From Methylovirgula ligni (GTDB taxonomy: Bacteria > Pseudomonadota > Alphaproteobacteria > Rhizobiales > Beijerinckiaceae): a DNA stretch of 64,000 bases. Shown here in pieces: positions 45,159 through 61,121 of this stretch. The stretch's first letter is position 1, and each line of letters begins with the position of its first letter. The stretch is taken from NCBI RefSeq assembly GCF_004135935.1, contig NZ_CP025086.1:2914001-2978000 (forward strand), written 5' to 3'. The notes below the pieces were generated by a model that worked only from the letters and a program-made list of their open reading frames with translations, was not told where the DNA came from and ran no database searches. Made by a program: the position numbers and the translations under genes.

Positions 45159-46529
45159 CTAACGATAGCAGACGGCTTTGGCCGCCGCGACGACCTCGGC
45201 GACATTCGGCAAGGCCAGCTTTTCGAGATTGGCGGCGTAGGGCATGGGCACGTCGCGGCCGGTGATCCGCAGCACTGGCGCATCGAGATAATCGAAGGCG
45301 CCTTCCATGATCCGCGCCGAAATCTCCGAGCCGACGCCGCTTTGCGGCCAGCCTTCCTCGATCGTGACGGCGCGGCCGGTCTTGCGCACCGAGGCCAGCA
45401 CCGTTTCGATATCGAGCGGCCGGATGGTGCGCAGATCAATTACCTCCGCCTCGATGCCCTCGCCTGCCAGCGTCTCGGCCGCTTGCAACGTATAGATCAT
45501 GCCGATGCCGAAGGAGACGAGCGTCACGTCCTTGCCGGGCCGCGCGATCTTCGCGACGCCAATCGGCACAAGAATGTCTTCGCCCTCCGGCACTTCGAAA
45601 CTATGGCCGTAAAGGATTTCGTTTTCGAGGAAGATCACCGGGTTCGGATCGCGGATGGCGCTCTTCAGCAGACCCTTCGCATCGGCGGCGCTGTAAGGCA
45701 CCACAACCTTCAGCCCCGGCACATGCGAATACCAGGCGGCGTAATCCTGGCTGTGCTGGGCGGCGACGCGGGCGGCGGCGCCATTCGGACCGCGGAAGAC
45801 GATGGGACATTCCATCTGCCCGCCGGACATGTAATGCGTCTTCGCAGCGGAGTTGATGATCTGGTCGATCGCCTGCATGGCGAAATTGAAGGTCATAAAT
45901 TCGACGATGGGCTTCAGCCCCGCCATGGCCGCGCCGACGCCAATGCCGGCGAAGGCATGTTCGGTGATCGGCGTATCGACGACCCGCCTGGCGCCGAATT
46001 CCTCAAGCAATCCTTGGGTGATCTTGTAGGCGCCCTGATATTCGGCGACCTCCTCGCCCATGACGAAGACGCTAGGGTCGCGGCGCATCTCCTCCGCCAT
46101 CGCGTCGCGCAACGCTTCGCGCACGGTCATCTTGACGGTCTTCACGTCCGCGGCGGGTTCGACCTCCTGCGGAACAGGTTGAACGGCGACGGCCGGGGGC
46201 GCTTCAGCGATAAAAGCCGCGGGCGCGTCGGCCTCTCTCGGCACAGCTGAAGGCGTTGGCCTTGGCGCTGCGCCATCAAAAGTCTCGCCCTCGGCAACGA
46301 TCACCGCGATCGGCGAATTGACCGCAACATTCTCGGTACCTTCCGGGACGATGATCTTGGCCAGCGTGCCCTCGTCGACCGCCTCGACCTCCATCGTCGC
46401 CTTGTCCGTCTCGATCTCGGCGAGAATATCGCCCGCGCGGACGGAATCGCCTTCCTTTTTCAGCCATTTGGCGAGCTTCCCCTGCTCCATCGTCGGAGAC
46501 AGGGCCGGCATCAGAATGTCGACGGACAT
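45159..46529 (-). CDS. pdhB: Pyruvate dehydrogenase E1 beta subunit with N-terminal lipoyl domain
   Basis: The 456-residue subunit begins with a lipoyl domain nearly identical in its motif to that of PdhC ([22 protein letters not shown] and [17 protein letters not shown]). It is joined by an Ala/Pro/Val linker to the E1-beta core ([35 protein letters not shown]). A lipoylated E1-beta is a known alphaproteobacterial trait. It couples with pdhA three bases upstream. Both lipoyl domains need the LipA product. Confidence 0.96.
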   Translation of the reverse strand: MSVDILMPALSPTMEQGKLAKWLKKEGDSVRAGDILAEIETDKATMEVEAVDEGTLAKIIVPEGTENVAVNSPIAVIVAEGETFDGAAPRPTPSAVPREADAPAAFIAEAPPAVAVQPVPQEVEPAADVKTVKMTVREALRDAMAEEMRRDPSVFVMGEEVAEYQGAYKITQGLLEEFGARRVVDTPITEHAFAGIGVGAAMAGLKPIVEFMTFNFAMQAIDQIINSAAKTHYMSGGQMECPIVFRGPNGAAARVAAQHSQDYAAWYSHVPGLKVVVPYSAADAKGLLKSAIRDPNPVIFLENEILYGHSFEVPEGEDILVPIGVAKIARPGKDVTLVSFGIGMIYTLQAAETLAGEGIEAEVIDLRTIRPLDIETVLASVRKTGRAVTIEEGWPQSGVGSEISARIMEGAFDYLDAPVLRITGRDVPMPYAANLEKLALPNVAEVVAAAKAVCYR

Positions 46530-46532
46530 GCG

Positions 46533-47585
46533 CTATTTCCAAACGTCGGTGTAAAGCTCGGCGGGATCGGGTTCAGGATCGTGGGTGGCGAAATCCGCCG
46601 CCTCGGCGATCAGAGCGCGCACTTCGGCATCGATGTCCTTCAACGCGGCCTCGCTCGCCTGATACGTGTTGAGCAGGCGGTCGCGGGACTGCTCGATCGG
46701 ATCGCTCTCGGTGCGCATTTTCTGCACTTCTTCCTTCGTCCGGTATTTAGCGGGGTCGGACATGGAATGGCCGCGATAACGATAGGTCAGCATTTCGAGA
46801 ATGATCGGGCCGTTGCCGTCGCGGCACCATTGCGCGGCTTGCGCTGCGGCCGCGGCGACGGCACGCACATCCATGCCGTCGACCTGTTCGCCCGGAATAT
46901 TGAAGGAGAGACCGCGTTTGGAAAAATCCGTCATCGCCGAGGCGCGCTTGACCGAAGTACCCATCGCATAGCGATTGTTCTCGATCACATAGACGACAGG
47001 CAGCTTCCACAGCTCCGCCATGTTGAAGCTCTCGTAGACCTGGCCCTGGTTGGCGGCGCCATCGCCGAAATAGGTGAAGCTGACATTGCCGCTGCCATTG
47101 TATTGATTGGCGAAGGCGAGGCCGGTCCCAAGCGGGACCTGCGCGCCAACGATGCCGTGCCCACCGTAAAAGTGATGTTCTTTCGAGAACATATGCATCG
47201 AGCCGCCCTTGCCTTTGGAAATCCCGTGGGCACGGCCGGTCAATTCGGCCATCACGGCTTTCGGCGGGATGCTGCAGGCGAGCATATGGGCGTGGTCGCG
47301 ATAGCCGGTGATAGTCTGGTCGCCCGGCTTGATGGCGCGGGTCATGCCGACGATGACGGCTTCCTGTCCGATATAGAGGTGGCAGAAACCGCCGATGAGG
47401 CCCATGCCGTACATCTGGCCGGCCTTTTCCTCGAAACGGCGGATCAGCAGCATCTCGCGATAAGCGGCGAGTTCGTCGTCCAAGGTGAATTGTGCCAGCA
47501 CCGCATTGGGAAGGCTGACGTGGCTCAGGCCGGCCGGGTCCGCCGCAGCCGAGCCGTTTCCCTGGCTCCCGGATGTCGCCGCCAT
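46533..47585 (-). CDS. pdhA: Pyruvate dehydrogenase E1 alpha subunit
   Basis: Thiamine-diphosphate-dependent decarboxylase subunit, 350 residues. The TPP motif GDGAANQGQVYESFNMAELWKLPVVYVIENN (GDG...NN) and the phosphorylation-loop-like region YRYRGHSMSDPAKYR are intact. The ATG at 47585 has AGAGGAGAC; the frame open to 47852 is not used. It is the first gene of the operon, with a plausible promoter in the 166 bases before it, after the FtsB-like gene. Confidence 0.95.
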   Translation of the reverse strand: MAATSGSQGNGSAAADPAGLSHVSLPNAVLAQFTLDDELAAYREMLLIRRFEEKAGQMYGMGLIGGFCHLYIGQEAVIVGMTRAIKPGDQTITGYRDHAHMLACSIPPKAVMAELTGRAHGISKGKGGSMHMFSKEHHFYGGHGIVGAQVPLGTGLAFANQYNGSGNVSFTYFGDGAANQGQVYESFNMAELWKLPVVYVIENNRYAMGTSVKRASAMTDFSKRGLSFNIPGEQVDGMDVRAVAAAAAQAAQWCRDGNGPIILEMLTYRYRGHSMSDPAKYRTKEEVQKMRTESDPIEQSRDRLLNTYQASEAALKDIDAEVRALIAEAADFATHDPEPDPAELYTDVWK

Positions 47586-47751
47586 CGTGTCTCCTCTGGT
47601 AGGTTGGGGAAGCAAAGATCGCGCCTTGGCGCCAGCGTGCGTTCTGTTGGTTTTGCGCGCCCCTTCTACTCCAACGACGCGCCTAAATCTATCGAGCAAA
47701 AGTGCAAATCCGGGCACGAAGATGCGCGCCGCCGATGGCTTCTGTCTGGAT

Positions 47752-48099
47752 TCAGGGCGTCGCGGAGGCTGGCGGAGCGTCAGCGTTGGGCTTGAGGAAA
47801 ACGATAAGATCGTCCTTGTCGACACGGCCGAGCCGGGCACGCGCCTCCTCATCGAGCATATCCCGATCGATGGCCCGGCCGCTCAAGAGCGCGATGCGCC
47901 GTTCCCACGCCCGCCGCTCTTTTTCTTTCTCATCAACTTGTGTCTGCAAGCTTTTGATTTGAAGCTCATAATTTGCATTGGCGTGCAGACCGCGTTCGTC
48001 ATTGACGGCATGCCAAAGGAAATAGCTGCCGGCGGCACCGGACAGGCAATAAAGCGCGAGCGGAAAGAGAATAGCCCGAAGGCGACGGCGAACGACCAT
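47752..48099 (-). CDS. FtsB/DivIC-family septum formation initiator
   Basis: The 115-residue single-pass protein has a short basic cytoplasmic N-terminus, one membrane helix (AILFPLALYCLSGAAGSYFLW) and a coiled coil (NYELQIKSLQTQVDEKEKERRAWERRIALL). It ends with the FtsB-type C-terminal element DMLDEEARARLGRVDKDDLIVFLKP. It should act with FtsL and FtsQ in the divisome. In relatives it is found between eno and pdhA, the same setting as here. Confidence 0.92.
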   Translation of the reverse strand: MVVRRRLRAILFPLALYCLSGAAGSYFLWHAVNDERGLHANANYELQIKSLQTQVDEKEKERRAWERRIALLSGRAIDRDMLDEEARARLGRVDKDDLIVFLKPNADAPPASATP

Positions 48100-48163
48100 T
48101 TCTTCAGCTTCGCCGATCAGGGTTAGCAGCCGATTAACTCACAGAGGGCAAGAGTGCGCAAAA

Positions 48164-52658
<4,495 letters not shown>

Positions 52659-52685
52659 ATTCCCCTCGTTAACTTGAGATGCCCT

Positions 52686-53066
52686 TCACGCATATGGGGC
52701 TTCGCCGTTGCCGAATGACCAGTTCTCTTTCTTCACTTCTACGAGATTGATGAAGACGTCTTCGCGCCGCAGGCCGATCTTGTCGTGAAGGCCGTCCGCG
52801 ATTGCCCTGTAGAAGGCACGCTTTTGCTCGGTGGTACGGCCCTCGTTGAGCGTGATCTGGATGATGAGCGCCTCGGGCGAGCGCGCGATATTGAGATAAT
52901 TCGGATCGATGAACAGATCTTCCGGCGCATGCTCGGCGAAAATCTGGAAGCGGTCGCCTTCCGGCACGTTGATCGTGGTGCGCATCGCGGCATAAATCAC
53001 ATCGCCGATGGTTTGCTTATAGTCGGCGGGTTTGCCGCGCGGCAGATCGACCCGAACGAGAGGCAT
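52686..53066 (-). CDS. Tautomerase family protein
   Basis: A 126-residue protein of the 4-oxalocrotonate tautomerase superfamily. The catalytic N-terminal proline is present (MPLVRVDLPRG), and the tail EDVFINLVEVKKENWSFGNGEAPYA is typical of the longer tautomerase_2 branch. The ATG at 53066 is required to expose Pro at position 1 after Met removal, so the much longer open frame is rejected. The substrate is unknown. Confidence 0.9.
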   Translation of the reverse strand: MPLVRVDLPRGKPADYKQTIGDVIYAAMRTTINVPEGDRFQIFAEHAPEDLFIDPNYLNIARSPEALIIQITLNEGRTTEQKRAFYRAIADGLHDKIGLRREDVFINLVEVKKENWSFGNGEAPYA

Positions 53067-53091
53067 TGTGCTTCTCCTATAGTGATTGAAG

Positions 53092-54018
53092 TCAGGCGCC
53101 GCTTTCGCGGGCCCGGCGTACTTCGTAGACCTTGAGATGCGCGTCAGCGATCTGCAAGATGGGAGTCGACAGATCGCCGCGCCGGCGCAGCAGATCGCTG
53201 ACGATATGATGCGCCTCGGTGCGCTGGCCGCGCTCGATGTCGCGCAGCATCGACGGCTTGAACTCGGAGCCGGCCTCGGACAGCATCTTTTCGCCGAATT
53301 GCATGCCCTGAGCGTCCTGCGGAAAATTGTGACGCGCCGCGATCGCCGCGCATTCCTCCAGGAGCGCCGTCCCGTAGCTTTCCGCGCCTGCGGCAACGAT
53401 GTCGCCGACCTGCGCGCGCAACAGGCTACCGAGGCTCGCGGCCGCGGCGATGAAAACCCATTTGTTCCACATTTCCGCAAGGATATGGTCGCTCAGCCGG
53501 GCATCGAAGTCGCTACGGCCGAGGGTCTCGGCCACGGCTTCGACGCTCGCGGTGTTTGTTCCGTCTTGTTCGCCGAAGCTGATCGCATGGAAGCTGCTGA
53601 GGTGATGCACGCGGCCATCGTCATCGAGCGTCGCAGAAATCTTGCTCCATCCGCCAAGCACATGCTCGGCGCCGAAATGCGAGGCCAGAATGTCGAGATG
53701 CAGCAGGCCGTTCAGCACCGGCAGGATCATTGTTTCCGGGCCAACCGCGGGCGCGAAGGACTTGATCGCATCGGTGAGATCGAAGGCCTTGCAGCTCAGA
53801 AGAATGAGATCGTAATGGCTCGCGATCTTGTCGGCGGTCACCGTCGGCGGATTGGCAATCTGCAAGCCACCCTTGAGGCTGACGATCTCAAGGCCGCGCG
53901 CGGCAAGCTGCGCGGCCCGGCGCGGCCGGACGAGAAAAGTGACATCCCGGCCTGCCGCCAGAAGCCGCCCGCCGAAATAGCCACCGAGCGCGCCGGCACC
54001 GATTACAAGAATCCGCAT
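53092..54018 (-). CDS. panE: 2-dehydropantoate 2-reductase-like protein
   Basis: A 308-residue NADPH-dependent reductase with Rossmann motif MRILVIGAGALGGYFGGRLLAAG, RPRRAAQLAARGLEI and the conserved VLNGLLHLD (Asn) segment. The C-terminal helical domain begins at the catalytic lysine region EMWNKWVFIAAAASLGSL and includes KPSMLRDIERGQRTE. It could make pantoate for coenzyme A, but many paralogues reduce other ketoacids. GGAGGGG precedes the ATG. It diverges from a MarR regulator 132 bases away, which may control it. Confidence 0.88.
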   Translation of the reverse strand: MRILVIGAGALGGYFGGRLLAAGRDVTFLVRPRRAAQLAARGLEIVSLKGGLQIANPPTVTADKIASHYDLILLSCKAFDLTDAIKSFAPAVGPETMILPVLNGLLHLDILASHFGAEHVLGGWSKISATLDDDGRVHHLSSFHAISFGEQDGTNTASVEAVAETLGRSDFDARLSDHILAEMWNKWVFIAAAASLGSLLRAQVGDIVAAGAESYGTALLEECAAIAARHNFPQDAQGMQFGEKMLSEAGSEFKPSMLRDIERGQRTEAHHIVSDLLRRRGDLSTPILQIADAHLKVYEVRRARESGA

Positions 54019-54150
54019 CCATTCCCCTCCAAAAGCGCCTCCTTTAAGCATTTTTGGCCGGCTGGCGCTAACGGGTCACGATCAATATCCGTTGACAAGC
54101 GTGCATATGCTCTTATGTCGAATCCGCCGAAACTTTTTTGAGGATTTGAC

Positions 54151-54588
54151 ATGCCGCCCGACAGCGACGTGGCGAGCCTGTGCAATTGCCTGGCGGTGCG
54201 TCAGGCTGCCCGCCGGGTCACCCAATTTTATGACAGGTACCTCGCGTCGTCGGCGTTGCGGACGACGCAATTCTCGATCCTGAGCTGGCTCAGCCGCGCC
54301 GGGCCGATGAGCATCCATGCCCTGGCCCAAGCGATGGTGATGGACCGCACGACGCTCGGCCGCAATATCCTGCCGCTCGAGCGCGAGGGGCTGATCGCTA
54401 TCCGTCAAAGCGCCGAGGACCGGCGCAGCAAGCTGTTGCATGTCACGCCCGACGGGTCGGCGCGGCTGAAGCAAGCCAATGCCGGATGGAAACAGGCTCA
54501 GAGCGCTTTCGAGGGGGCTTTCGGCGTCGAGCGCGCCGCCTCGCTACGGGCCGTCCTGCACGAGGTCGCGGCCCTCGATCTGGATTAA
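54151..54588 (+). CDS. MarR-family transcriptional regulator
   Basis: A 145-residue winged-helix regulator. The recognition region is LRTTQFSILSWLSRAGPMSIHALAQAMVMDRTTLGRNILPLEREGLI, and the wing is RQSAEDRRSKLLHVTPDG. Two closely spaced cysteine-like positions near the start (VASLCNCLA) might be redox-sensitive. Divergence from the reductase/tautomerase/aldo-keto reductase genes suggests it represses them, a typical MarR arrangement, but this is not shown. Confidence 0.92.
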   Translation: MPPDSDVASLCNCLAVRQAARRVTQFYDRYLASSALRTTQFSILSWLSRAGPMSIHALAQAMVMDRTTLGRNILPLEREGLIAIRQSAEDRRSKLLHVTPDGSARLKQANAGWKQAQSAFEGAFGVERAASLRAVLHEVAALDLD

Positions 54589-54630
54589 CGCGGGCGTGGC
54601 AGAGCCGCAGCGCGCGCGCTATAAGCCCGC

Positions 54631-55092
54631 ATGAGCAAAAAACCCATTGCCGCGCCATTGCTCGGCCGTCAGGCCGCCCTGCCCGCTTCCCCCGATGAAG
54701 CCAAGCTCGACCGCGTGCCGAACCCACATCCGGACGCGGATTACATCGCCCGTTTCACGGCGCCGGAATTCACCTCGCTCTGCCCGGTGACGGGCCAGCC
54801 GGATTTTGCCCATCTCGTCATCGATTACGTGCCGGATCGCTGGCTCGTCGAATCGAAGTCGCTGAAGCTTTATCTCGGCGCTTTCCGCAATCACGGCGCC
54901 TTCCACGAGGATTGCACGATCCGGGTCGGCAAAGACCTGATCGCGCTGCTCAAGCCGCGCTGGCTGCGCATCGGCGGCTATTTCTATCCGCGCGGCGGCA
55001 TTCCCATCGATGTCTTCTGGCAGAGCGGCAAGGTGCCGGCGGGCGTCTGGGTGCCCGATCAGGGAGTCGCGCCCTATCGCGGGCGCGGATAG
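54631..55092 (+). CDS. queF: NADPH-dependent 7-cyano-7-deazaguanine reductase
   Basis: Reduces preQ0 to preQ1 in queuosine synthesis. The short (type I, 153-residue) form shows the catalytic cysteine in [14 protein letters not shown], the QueF motif [22 protein letters not shown] and the active-site Asp/His region. A tunnelling-fold C-terminus ([19 protein letters not shown]) follows. No other que genes are in the window. Confidence 0.96.
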   Translation: MSKKPIAAPLLGRQAALPASPDEAKLDRVPNPHPDADYIARFTAPEFTSLCPVTGQPDFAHLVIDYVPDRWLVESKSLKLYLGAFRNHGAFHEDCTIRVGKDLIALLKPRWLRIGGYFYPRGGIPIDVFWQSGKVPAGVWVPDQGVAPYRGRG

Positions 55093-55096
55093 AACT

Positions 55097-55423
55097 TCAG
55101 CGTCCGGAGAACGGCGGGTCCCATTCGCTGTCCATCAGCGCCTTCAGCGTATTGCGATTGCCCAACTCCGTTCCGGGCGCGACATAGAAATATCCCGGCG
55201 CATAAACGCCGCCAGCGTAATAAGGCGCAGGCCCTGGATAATAGCCGGGCGGCGGAGGCGGTGGCGCGTAGTACGGACCGCCCGCATAGTAATGATGATG
55301 ATAATGATGGACCACATGCACGTAATGATGATGGACGTGCGTGTGTGTCGTTGTCGCCGCTTGCGACGGCGTCCAGGCGAAAGCCAGCGCCGATGCGGCC
55401 AGGGCAGACAAAAAGAGTTTCAT
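55097..55423 (-). CDS. Exported His/Tyr/Pro-rich small protein
   Basis: The protein of about 108 residues has a Sec signal peptide (LFLSALAASALAFAWTPSQAA). It is followed by a histidine-rich stretch (THTHVHHHYVHVVHHYHHHYY), then a Gly/Tyr/Pro region with six prolines in a row. The C-terminal 30 residues look like an ordered motif (YFYVAPGTELGNRNTLKALMDSEWDPPF). Metal binding is plausible by composition. It resembles the His-rich protein at 31705 only in composition. It converges on queF with a four-base gap. Confidence 0.75.
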   Translation of the reverse strand: MKLFLSALAASALAFAWTPSQAATTTHTHVHHHYVHVVHHYHHHYYAGGPYYAPPPPPPGYYPGPAPYYAGGVYAPGYFYVAPGTELGNRNTLKALMDSEWDPPFSGR

Positions 55424-55605
55424 CAAATCACCTTTCGTCAACGACGCGGTTCGATTTCAACTTATCACATGTAGGCGCGCGGGGCCGCAAAACCCAGCAA
55501 TAAGCGTCCGGCGGCCCCTCGAAGCGCGAAAACTCGCACGGTAAGGTTTCCAAAGCTTTGATTTCCATCATGCTTGTCCGGCTTGGGCGCCGGTAATAAG
55601 CAGGC

Positions 55606-57246
<1,641 letters not shown>

Positions 57247-57307
57247 TTATCCGGTTTTGTGCCGTTTGGGGAGCTTTTTTATAGCCCGTCCACACAGAAG
57301 CTGAAGT

Positions 57308-57622
57308 TTACTCGTGACCGAACAGACTTTCCGCCGCGGCGCCGACTGTCGTTTCGGGATGGGCCGCGCAAAAAGCCTTTAGTTTGGCGGCGTTCGCCCT
57401 GAGTGCGTCAAGGTCGATCACCGCAGGCGCATCCGTATCCTGATAATAGCCATCGAGCCAGGCGAGTGTGGTTTCGACGTCAGCCCCGTTCGCGTTGAGG
57501 AAATCCTGACAGGATTCGGAGTCCAGATTGATCGCCGCCGCGCCGGCGCTGGAAAGCCCGGCGCCGAGCCAGATCGCGGCCAGCAATGCGCTCCAGAGAG
57601 GCGCTTGCGGCGCGCCAGTCAT
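57308..57622 (-). CDS. HdeA/HdeB-family periplasmic protein
   Basis: A 104-residue exported protein with a signal peptide (LLAAIWLGAGLSSAGAAA). The mature part has the HdeA-type features: a cysteine pair (ESCQDF and AFCAAHPE) and the segment VETTLAWLDGYYQDTDAPAVIDLDALRANAAKLKAF. E. coli HdeA/HdeB are acid-activated chaperones, but relatives in this class may act in general envelope stress. The ATG overlaps the secG stop codon, so translation is coupled to a translocon subunit. Confidence 0.85.
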   Translation of the reverse strand: MTGAPQAPLWSALLAAIWLGAGLSSAGAAAINLDSESCQDFLNANGADVETTLAWLDGYYQDTDAPAVIDLDALRANAAKLKAFCAAHPETTVGAAAESLFGHE

Positions 57623-58005
57623 TGCGACCGCGGCGGCTCCGGCTGCGCCGGCGGTCCGGGCGGCTGCGGATGCTCTTGCAGATCCTGCTGCTGTTTCTTG
57701 AGCTGCTGCAGCAGCGTCCCCTGCCCGGCGGGCGCGCCCGGCGCGGCAGCAGGTGCCACGGCGCCCTCGAAGATCGATTTGCTCGGGCGGTTGGCATTGG
57801 CGAGCAGCGTCAGCGTGAGGCTGGTGACGAAAAACAGGGCTCCGAGAATGGCGGTAGCGCGCGTCAGAACATTCGCCTGGCCGCGTCCGGTCATGAATCC
57901 GCCGCCGCCGATGCCCAGAGCGCCACCCTCCGAGCGCTGCAGAAGCACAGTCGCGATCAGCGCGAGCACAATCATAATGTGAATGACGATCAAAACCGTT
58001 TGCAT
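57619..58005 (-). CDS. secG: Preprotein translocase subunit SecG
   Basis: The 128-residue SecYEG accessory subunit has two membrane segments (VLIVIHIMIVLALIATVLLQ and LTRATAILGALFFVTSLTLTLLA), separated by the hallmark QRSEGGALGIGGGGFMTGRGQAN loop. A Pro/Gln-rich cytoplasmic tail follows, usual in this class. It is normally found next to tpiA and pyrG, as here. Confidence 0.94.
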   Translation of the reverse strand: MQTVLIVIHIMIVLALIATVLLQRSEGGALGIGGGGFMTGRGQANVLTRATAILGALFFVTSLTLTLLANANRPSKSIFEGAVAPAAAPGAPAGQGTLLQQLKKQQQDLQEHPQPPGPPAQPEPPRSQ

Positions 58006-58147
58006 TGTCGCAAGTGACCTCTCGGGGCGCCGCCCAATCCTATTTTGCCCGCTCTTATACCGTGGCGCTTCCTCTGGCTAGAGCAGGATGCGCCTATTCG
58101 CGGCCCGGCGCTGGGGCCTTGCCTGGAACGGCCACGTAATCAGTCAG

Positions 58148-58912
58148 TTAATGCTGGCTGACGGCCTTGGCAATGGCGAGGAATTCGGCCGCCTTCAGGC
58201 TGGCGCCGCCGACCAGGGCGCCGTTGACGTCGGGCGAACGCAGAAGCTCCGCCGCATTGCCGGGCTTGACCGAGCCGCCATAGAGCAGCCGCACGACCTC
58301 GCCGTCCGTCAGCAAGGTCTTGAGCCGCTGGCGCAGGAAGCCGTGCATCGCGACGACATCCCGCGGCGACGGCGTGACGCCTGTGCCGATCGCCCAGACA
58401 GGCTCATAGGCGACGGCCAGCCGCCCGGCCGCAGCCTGCTCCGGTGGCAGGGATTGTTCGAGCTGTGCGGCGACGCGCGCCTCGGCCTGCCCCGCCGTCC
58501 GCTCGGCCTCGGTCTCGCCGACGCAGAGAATCACCTTGAGGCCGGCGCGCAAGGCCGCCGCAGCTTTGGCGGCAACCCGGGCATCGCTCTCGCCATGATC
58601 GATCCGACGTTCCGAATGGCCGACGATAACGTAGGATGCGCCAGCATCCTTGAGCATTTCCGCGGAAATATCGCCCGTGTGGGCGCCATAGGCGTCGGGA
58701 GAGCAGTCCTGCCCGCCGATAGCGACCGGCGTGCCGGCGCAAAGCTGTGCCGCCGCAGCAAGCAAGGTGGCGGGCGGACAGACAAGGATTTCCGCCCCCG
58801 CCACGGCGCCCGCGGCAACGGCATCGCGAATCGCCGCGACCTGCGCGAGATCGGCGCGCAACCCGTTCATTTTCCAGTTTCCGGCCACCAGCGGCGTCAA
58901 TCTGTTCGCCAT
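58148..58912 (-). CDS. tpiA: Triose-phosphate isomerase
   Basis: The 254-residue glycolytic enzyme has GNWKMNG (catalytic Lys), the active-site His in [10 protein letters not shown], catalytic Glu in [13 protein letters not shown] and the phosphate loop [14 protein letters not shown]. The ATG at 58912 ([16 protein letters not shown]) is chosen over the longer frame to 58993. Confidence 0.96.
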   Translation of the reverse strand: MANRLTPLVAGNWKMNGLRADLAQVAAIRDAVAAGAVAGAEILVCPPATLLAAAAQLCAGTPVAIGGQDCSPDAYGAHTGDISAEMLKDAGASYVIVGHSERRIDHGESDARVAAKAAAALRAGLKVILCVGETEAERTAGQAEARVAAQLEQSLPPEQAAAGRLAVAYEPVWAIGTGVTPSPRDVVAMHGFLRQRLKTLLTDGEVVRLLYGGSVKPGNAAELLRSPDVNGALVGGASLKAAEFLAIAKAVSQH

Positions 58913-59056
58913 TCCGCTCCGCCCCGCGTTTGATCCCGATCTAGCACTGGCACCCGCCGCCGCAAAATCCGGGGAATTGACCGGGGCGCGCAATCGGATT
59001 TAGCGCGCATTGCCAGCCCGTGGCCGCCTCCCTATAGTCCGGCCCCCGATCGACCT

Positions 59057-59170
59057 AGCGCGTTTTCACGCGAAGTGGATACCGGTTCGCACCATGAAAA
59101 CGCGCTCATTCAAATAATGAGACCGTTTTCGGACGGAAAACCGGTTTCCACTTTTCCTGAAAGCGGTCTC
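59057..59170. repeat. REP-like nested palindromic element, two units
   Basis: Unit one (59057-59106) pairs AGCGCGTTTTCA with TGAAAACGCGCT and, inside, GCGAA with TTCGC around GTGGATACCGG, the same core as the element at 9392. Unit two (59119-59170) pairs GAGACCG with CGGTCTC and GGAAAA with TTTTCC. It lies in the ppiD leader. Confidence 0.8.
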
Positions 59171-59191
59171 TCCTCCGGAGATTCATAGAAT

Positions 59192-61117
59192 ATGCTTGAT
59201 GCTTTGCGTGCCTCCAGCCAGACCTGGATTGGCCGGATCATTATGGCCGTGGTGATATCTTTTCTGATCATCGCCTTCGGCTTCTGGGGCATCGCCGATA
59301 TTTTCCGCGGTTTCGGCGCCAATACTCTGGCGCGAGTCGGTTCGGCCGAAATCACGCCGGACGAGTTCCGCAACACCTATCAGACGCAATTGCTGCGCAT
59401 GCAGGAACAGCAGCGGCGGGCGATCAGCGCCGACGAGGCGCATGAACGCGGGATCGATCGCCAGGTTCTCGCCCGGCTGCTCAGCGATTCGGCGCTGAAC
59501 CAAGAAGCGCACCGGCTGGGGCTGGCACTCTCCGACAACGTTCTCGCCCAGCAGATCATGCAGGATGACGCGTTCAAAGGCGCCAACGGCCAATTCAGCC
59601 AGCAGGTTTTCGAGCAACGGCTACAGGATAATGGCCTGACCGAGCGAGGCTATCTCGCGGATACGCGGGCCGGCGCTCTGCGCGACCAGATCGTCTCGGC
59701 CCTGACCGACGGGCTGACCCCGCCCCGCGCCCTGCTTGAGATCATCAACCGCTATTACAACGAGCAGCGCAGCATCGACTACGTCATTCTGCCGAAGACG
59801 GCCGCGGGCAGCTTTTCCGCGCCGACCGATGCCATGCTCAAAAGCTATTTTGAGGCCCATCGCGAGCTTTATCGCCAGCCAGAATATCGCAAGATCAGCC
59901 TGCTCGTCCTGACAGCCGAAGCGTTGGCGCAAATCCAATCGGCACAGAACCCGATCACCGACGCGGAGATCGAGAAAAGCTATGAGGCGGTGAAGGATCA
60001 TCGCTATACGCAGCCAGAAAAACGGGAAATTCAGCAGATCGTATTCCCGGATGAAAAATCGGCCGATGCAGCAGCCGCCAAACTGGCAGGCGGCGAAACT
60101 TTTGCGGCCCTGATCGCCGAGCGCAAGCTGACGCCGAAGGACACAGATCTCGGCACCGTCACCGAAGCGGGCCTCGCCGACAAGGCCGCCGCCGCGGCGG
60201 CTTTCGCCATCCCCTCGGGCGGCGTCACGAAACCGGTGCAAACCCAGTTCGGCTGGGCGATTCTGCATGCCGTGCAGACCGCCCCCAAGGTCGTCATTCC
60301 GTTGGTCGCAATAAAAGGCGAGATCGCTCGTGACCTCGCCATCGCGCGGGCGCAAAAAGACCTCGGCAATATTCACGACAAGATCGAAGACGAACGCGCC
60401 GCCGGCAAATCCATTGCCGATGCCGCCAAGGCGCTGGGTCTTTCGGCGCAAACCATCGATGCGATCGACGCACAAGGAAACGACAAGGCCGGCAAGGCCA
60501 TTTCCGGCCTTGGCGATCCGCAGGCTGTGCTGAAGGCCGTGTTCGCCTCCGATATCGGCGTGGACAACGATCCGGTCCAGACCAAGGATGGCGGCGCCAT
60601 CTGGTTCGACGTGCTCAATATCGATCCGGCGCGCAATCAGACGTTCGACGAGGTCAAGGCGCGCGTCACGCGAGACTGGGTCGCCGATCAGACCGCCCAG
60701 CGTCTGGTCGACAAGTCTGTCGATCTGGCCAAGAAGCTCGACGCTGGCGCGACGCTGGCCGCGATCGCGACATCGGACGGCAATCTGCCGGTGAAGCATA
60801 TCGATAAGATCACGCGCCTCGATTCCAAAGGCCTCTCCCGCGATCTGCTCGATCAGGTCTTCAACCGCGCCATCGGAAAAGCTGGATCGGCCGGGACGCA
60901 GGATGGCGGACGCATCGTGTTCAAGGTCACGAACGGCGTCGTGCCCCCCATTAGCGCCTCGACGTTCAACTTCGGCAGCGTCACCGATCAGATGAAGACG
61001 GCGCTCAACGACGACATGACGGCGCAATTTGTCTCGCAGCTCGAAACCCGGCTCGGCACGCGGATCAATCCGCAGATTTGGCAATCCGTTTCCGGCGCGC
61101 CGGCGGATCAGCAGTGA
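59192..61117 (+). CDS. ppiD: PpiD-like periplasmic folding factor (SurA-N/rotamase)
   Basis: The 641-residue inner-membrane anchored protein has an N-terminal membrane segment (IGRIIMAVVISFLIIAFGFWG) and a SurA N-type chaperone domain with RVGSAEITPDEFRNTYQTQLLRMQEQ. One parvulin rotamase domain (REIQQIVFPDEKSADAAAAKL to FGWAILHAVQTAPK) and a C-terminal part with a second SurA/PpiD-like helical region follow. It helps outer-membrane proteins emerging from Sec. TrpE follows after four bases. Confidence 0.92.
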   Translation: MLDALRASSQTWIGRIIMAVVISFLIIAFGFWGIADIFRGFGANTLARVGSAEITPDEFRNTYQTQLLRMQEQQRRAISADEAHERGIDRQVLARLLSDSALNQEAHRLGLALSDNVLAQQIMQDDAFKGANGQFSQQVFEQRLQDNGLTERGYLADTRAGALRDQIVSALTDGLTPPRALLEIINRYYNEQRSIDYVILPKTAAGSFSAPTDAMLKSYFEAHRELYRQPEYRKISLLVLTAEALAQIQSAQNPITDAEIEKSYEAVKDHRYTQPEKREIQQIVFPDEKSADAAAAKLAGGETFAALIAERKLTPKDTDLGTVTEAGLADKAAAAAAFAIPSGGVTKPVQTQFGWAILHAVQTAPKVVIPLVAIKGEIARDLAIARAQKDLGNIHDKIEDERAAGKSIADAAKALGLSAQTIDAIDAQGNDKAGKAISGLGDPQAVLKAVFASDIGVDNDPVQTKDGGAIWFDVLNIDPARNQTFDEVKARVTRDWVADQTAQRLVDKSVDLAKKLDAGATLAAIATSDGNLPVKHIDKITRLDSKGLSRDLLDQVFNRAIGKAGSAGTQDGGRIVFKVTNGVVPPISASTFNFGSVTDQMKTALNDDMTAQFVSQLETRLGTRINPQIWQSVSGAPADQQ

Positions 61118-61121
61118 CGGC

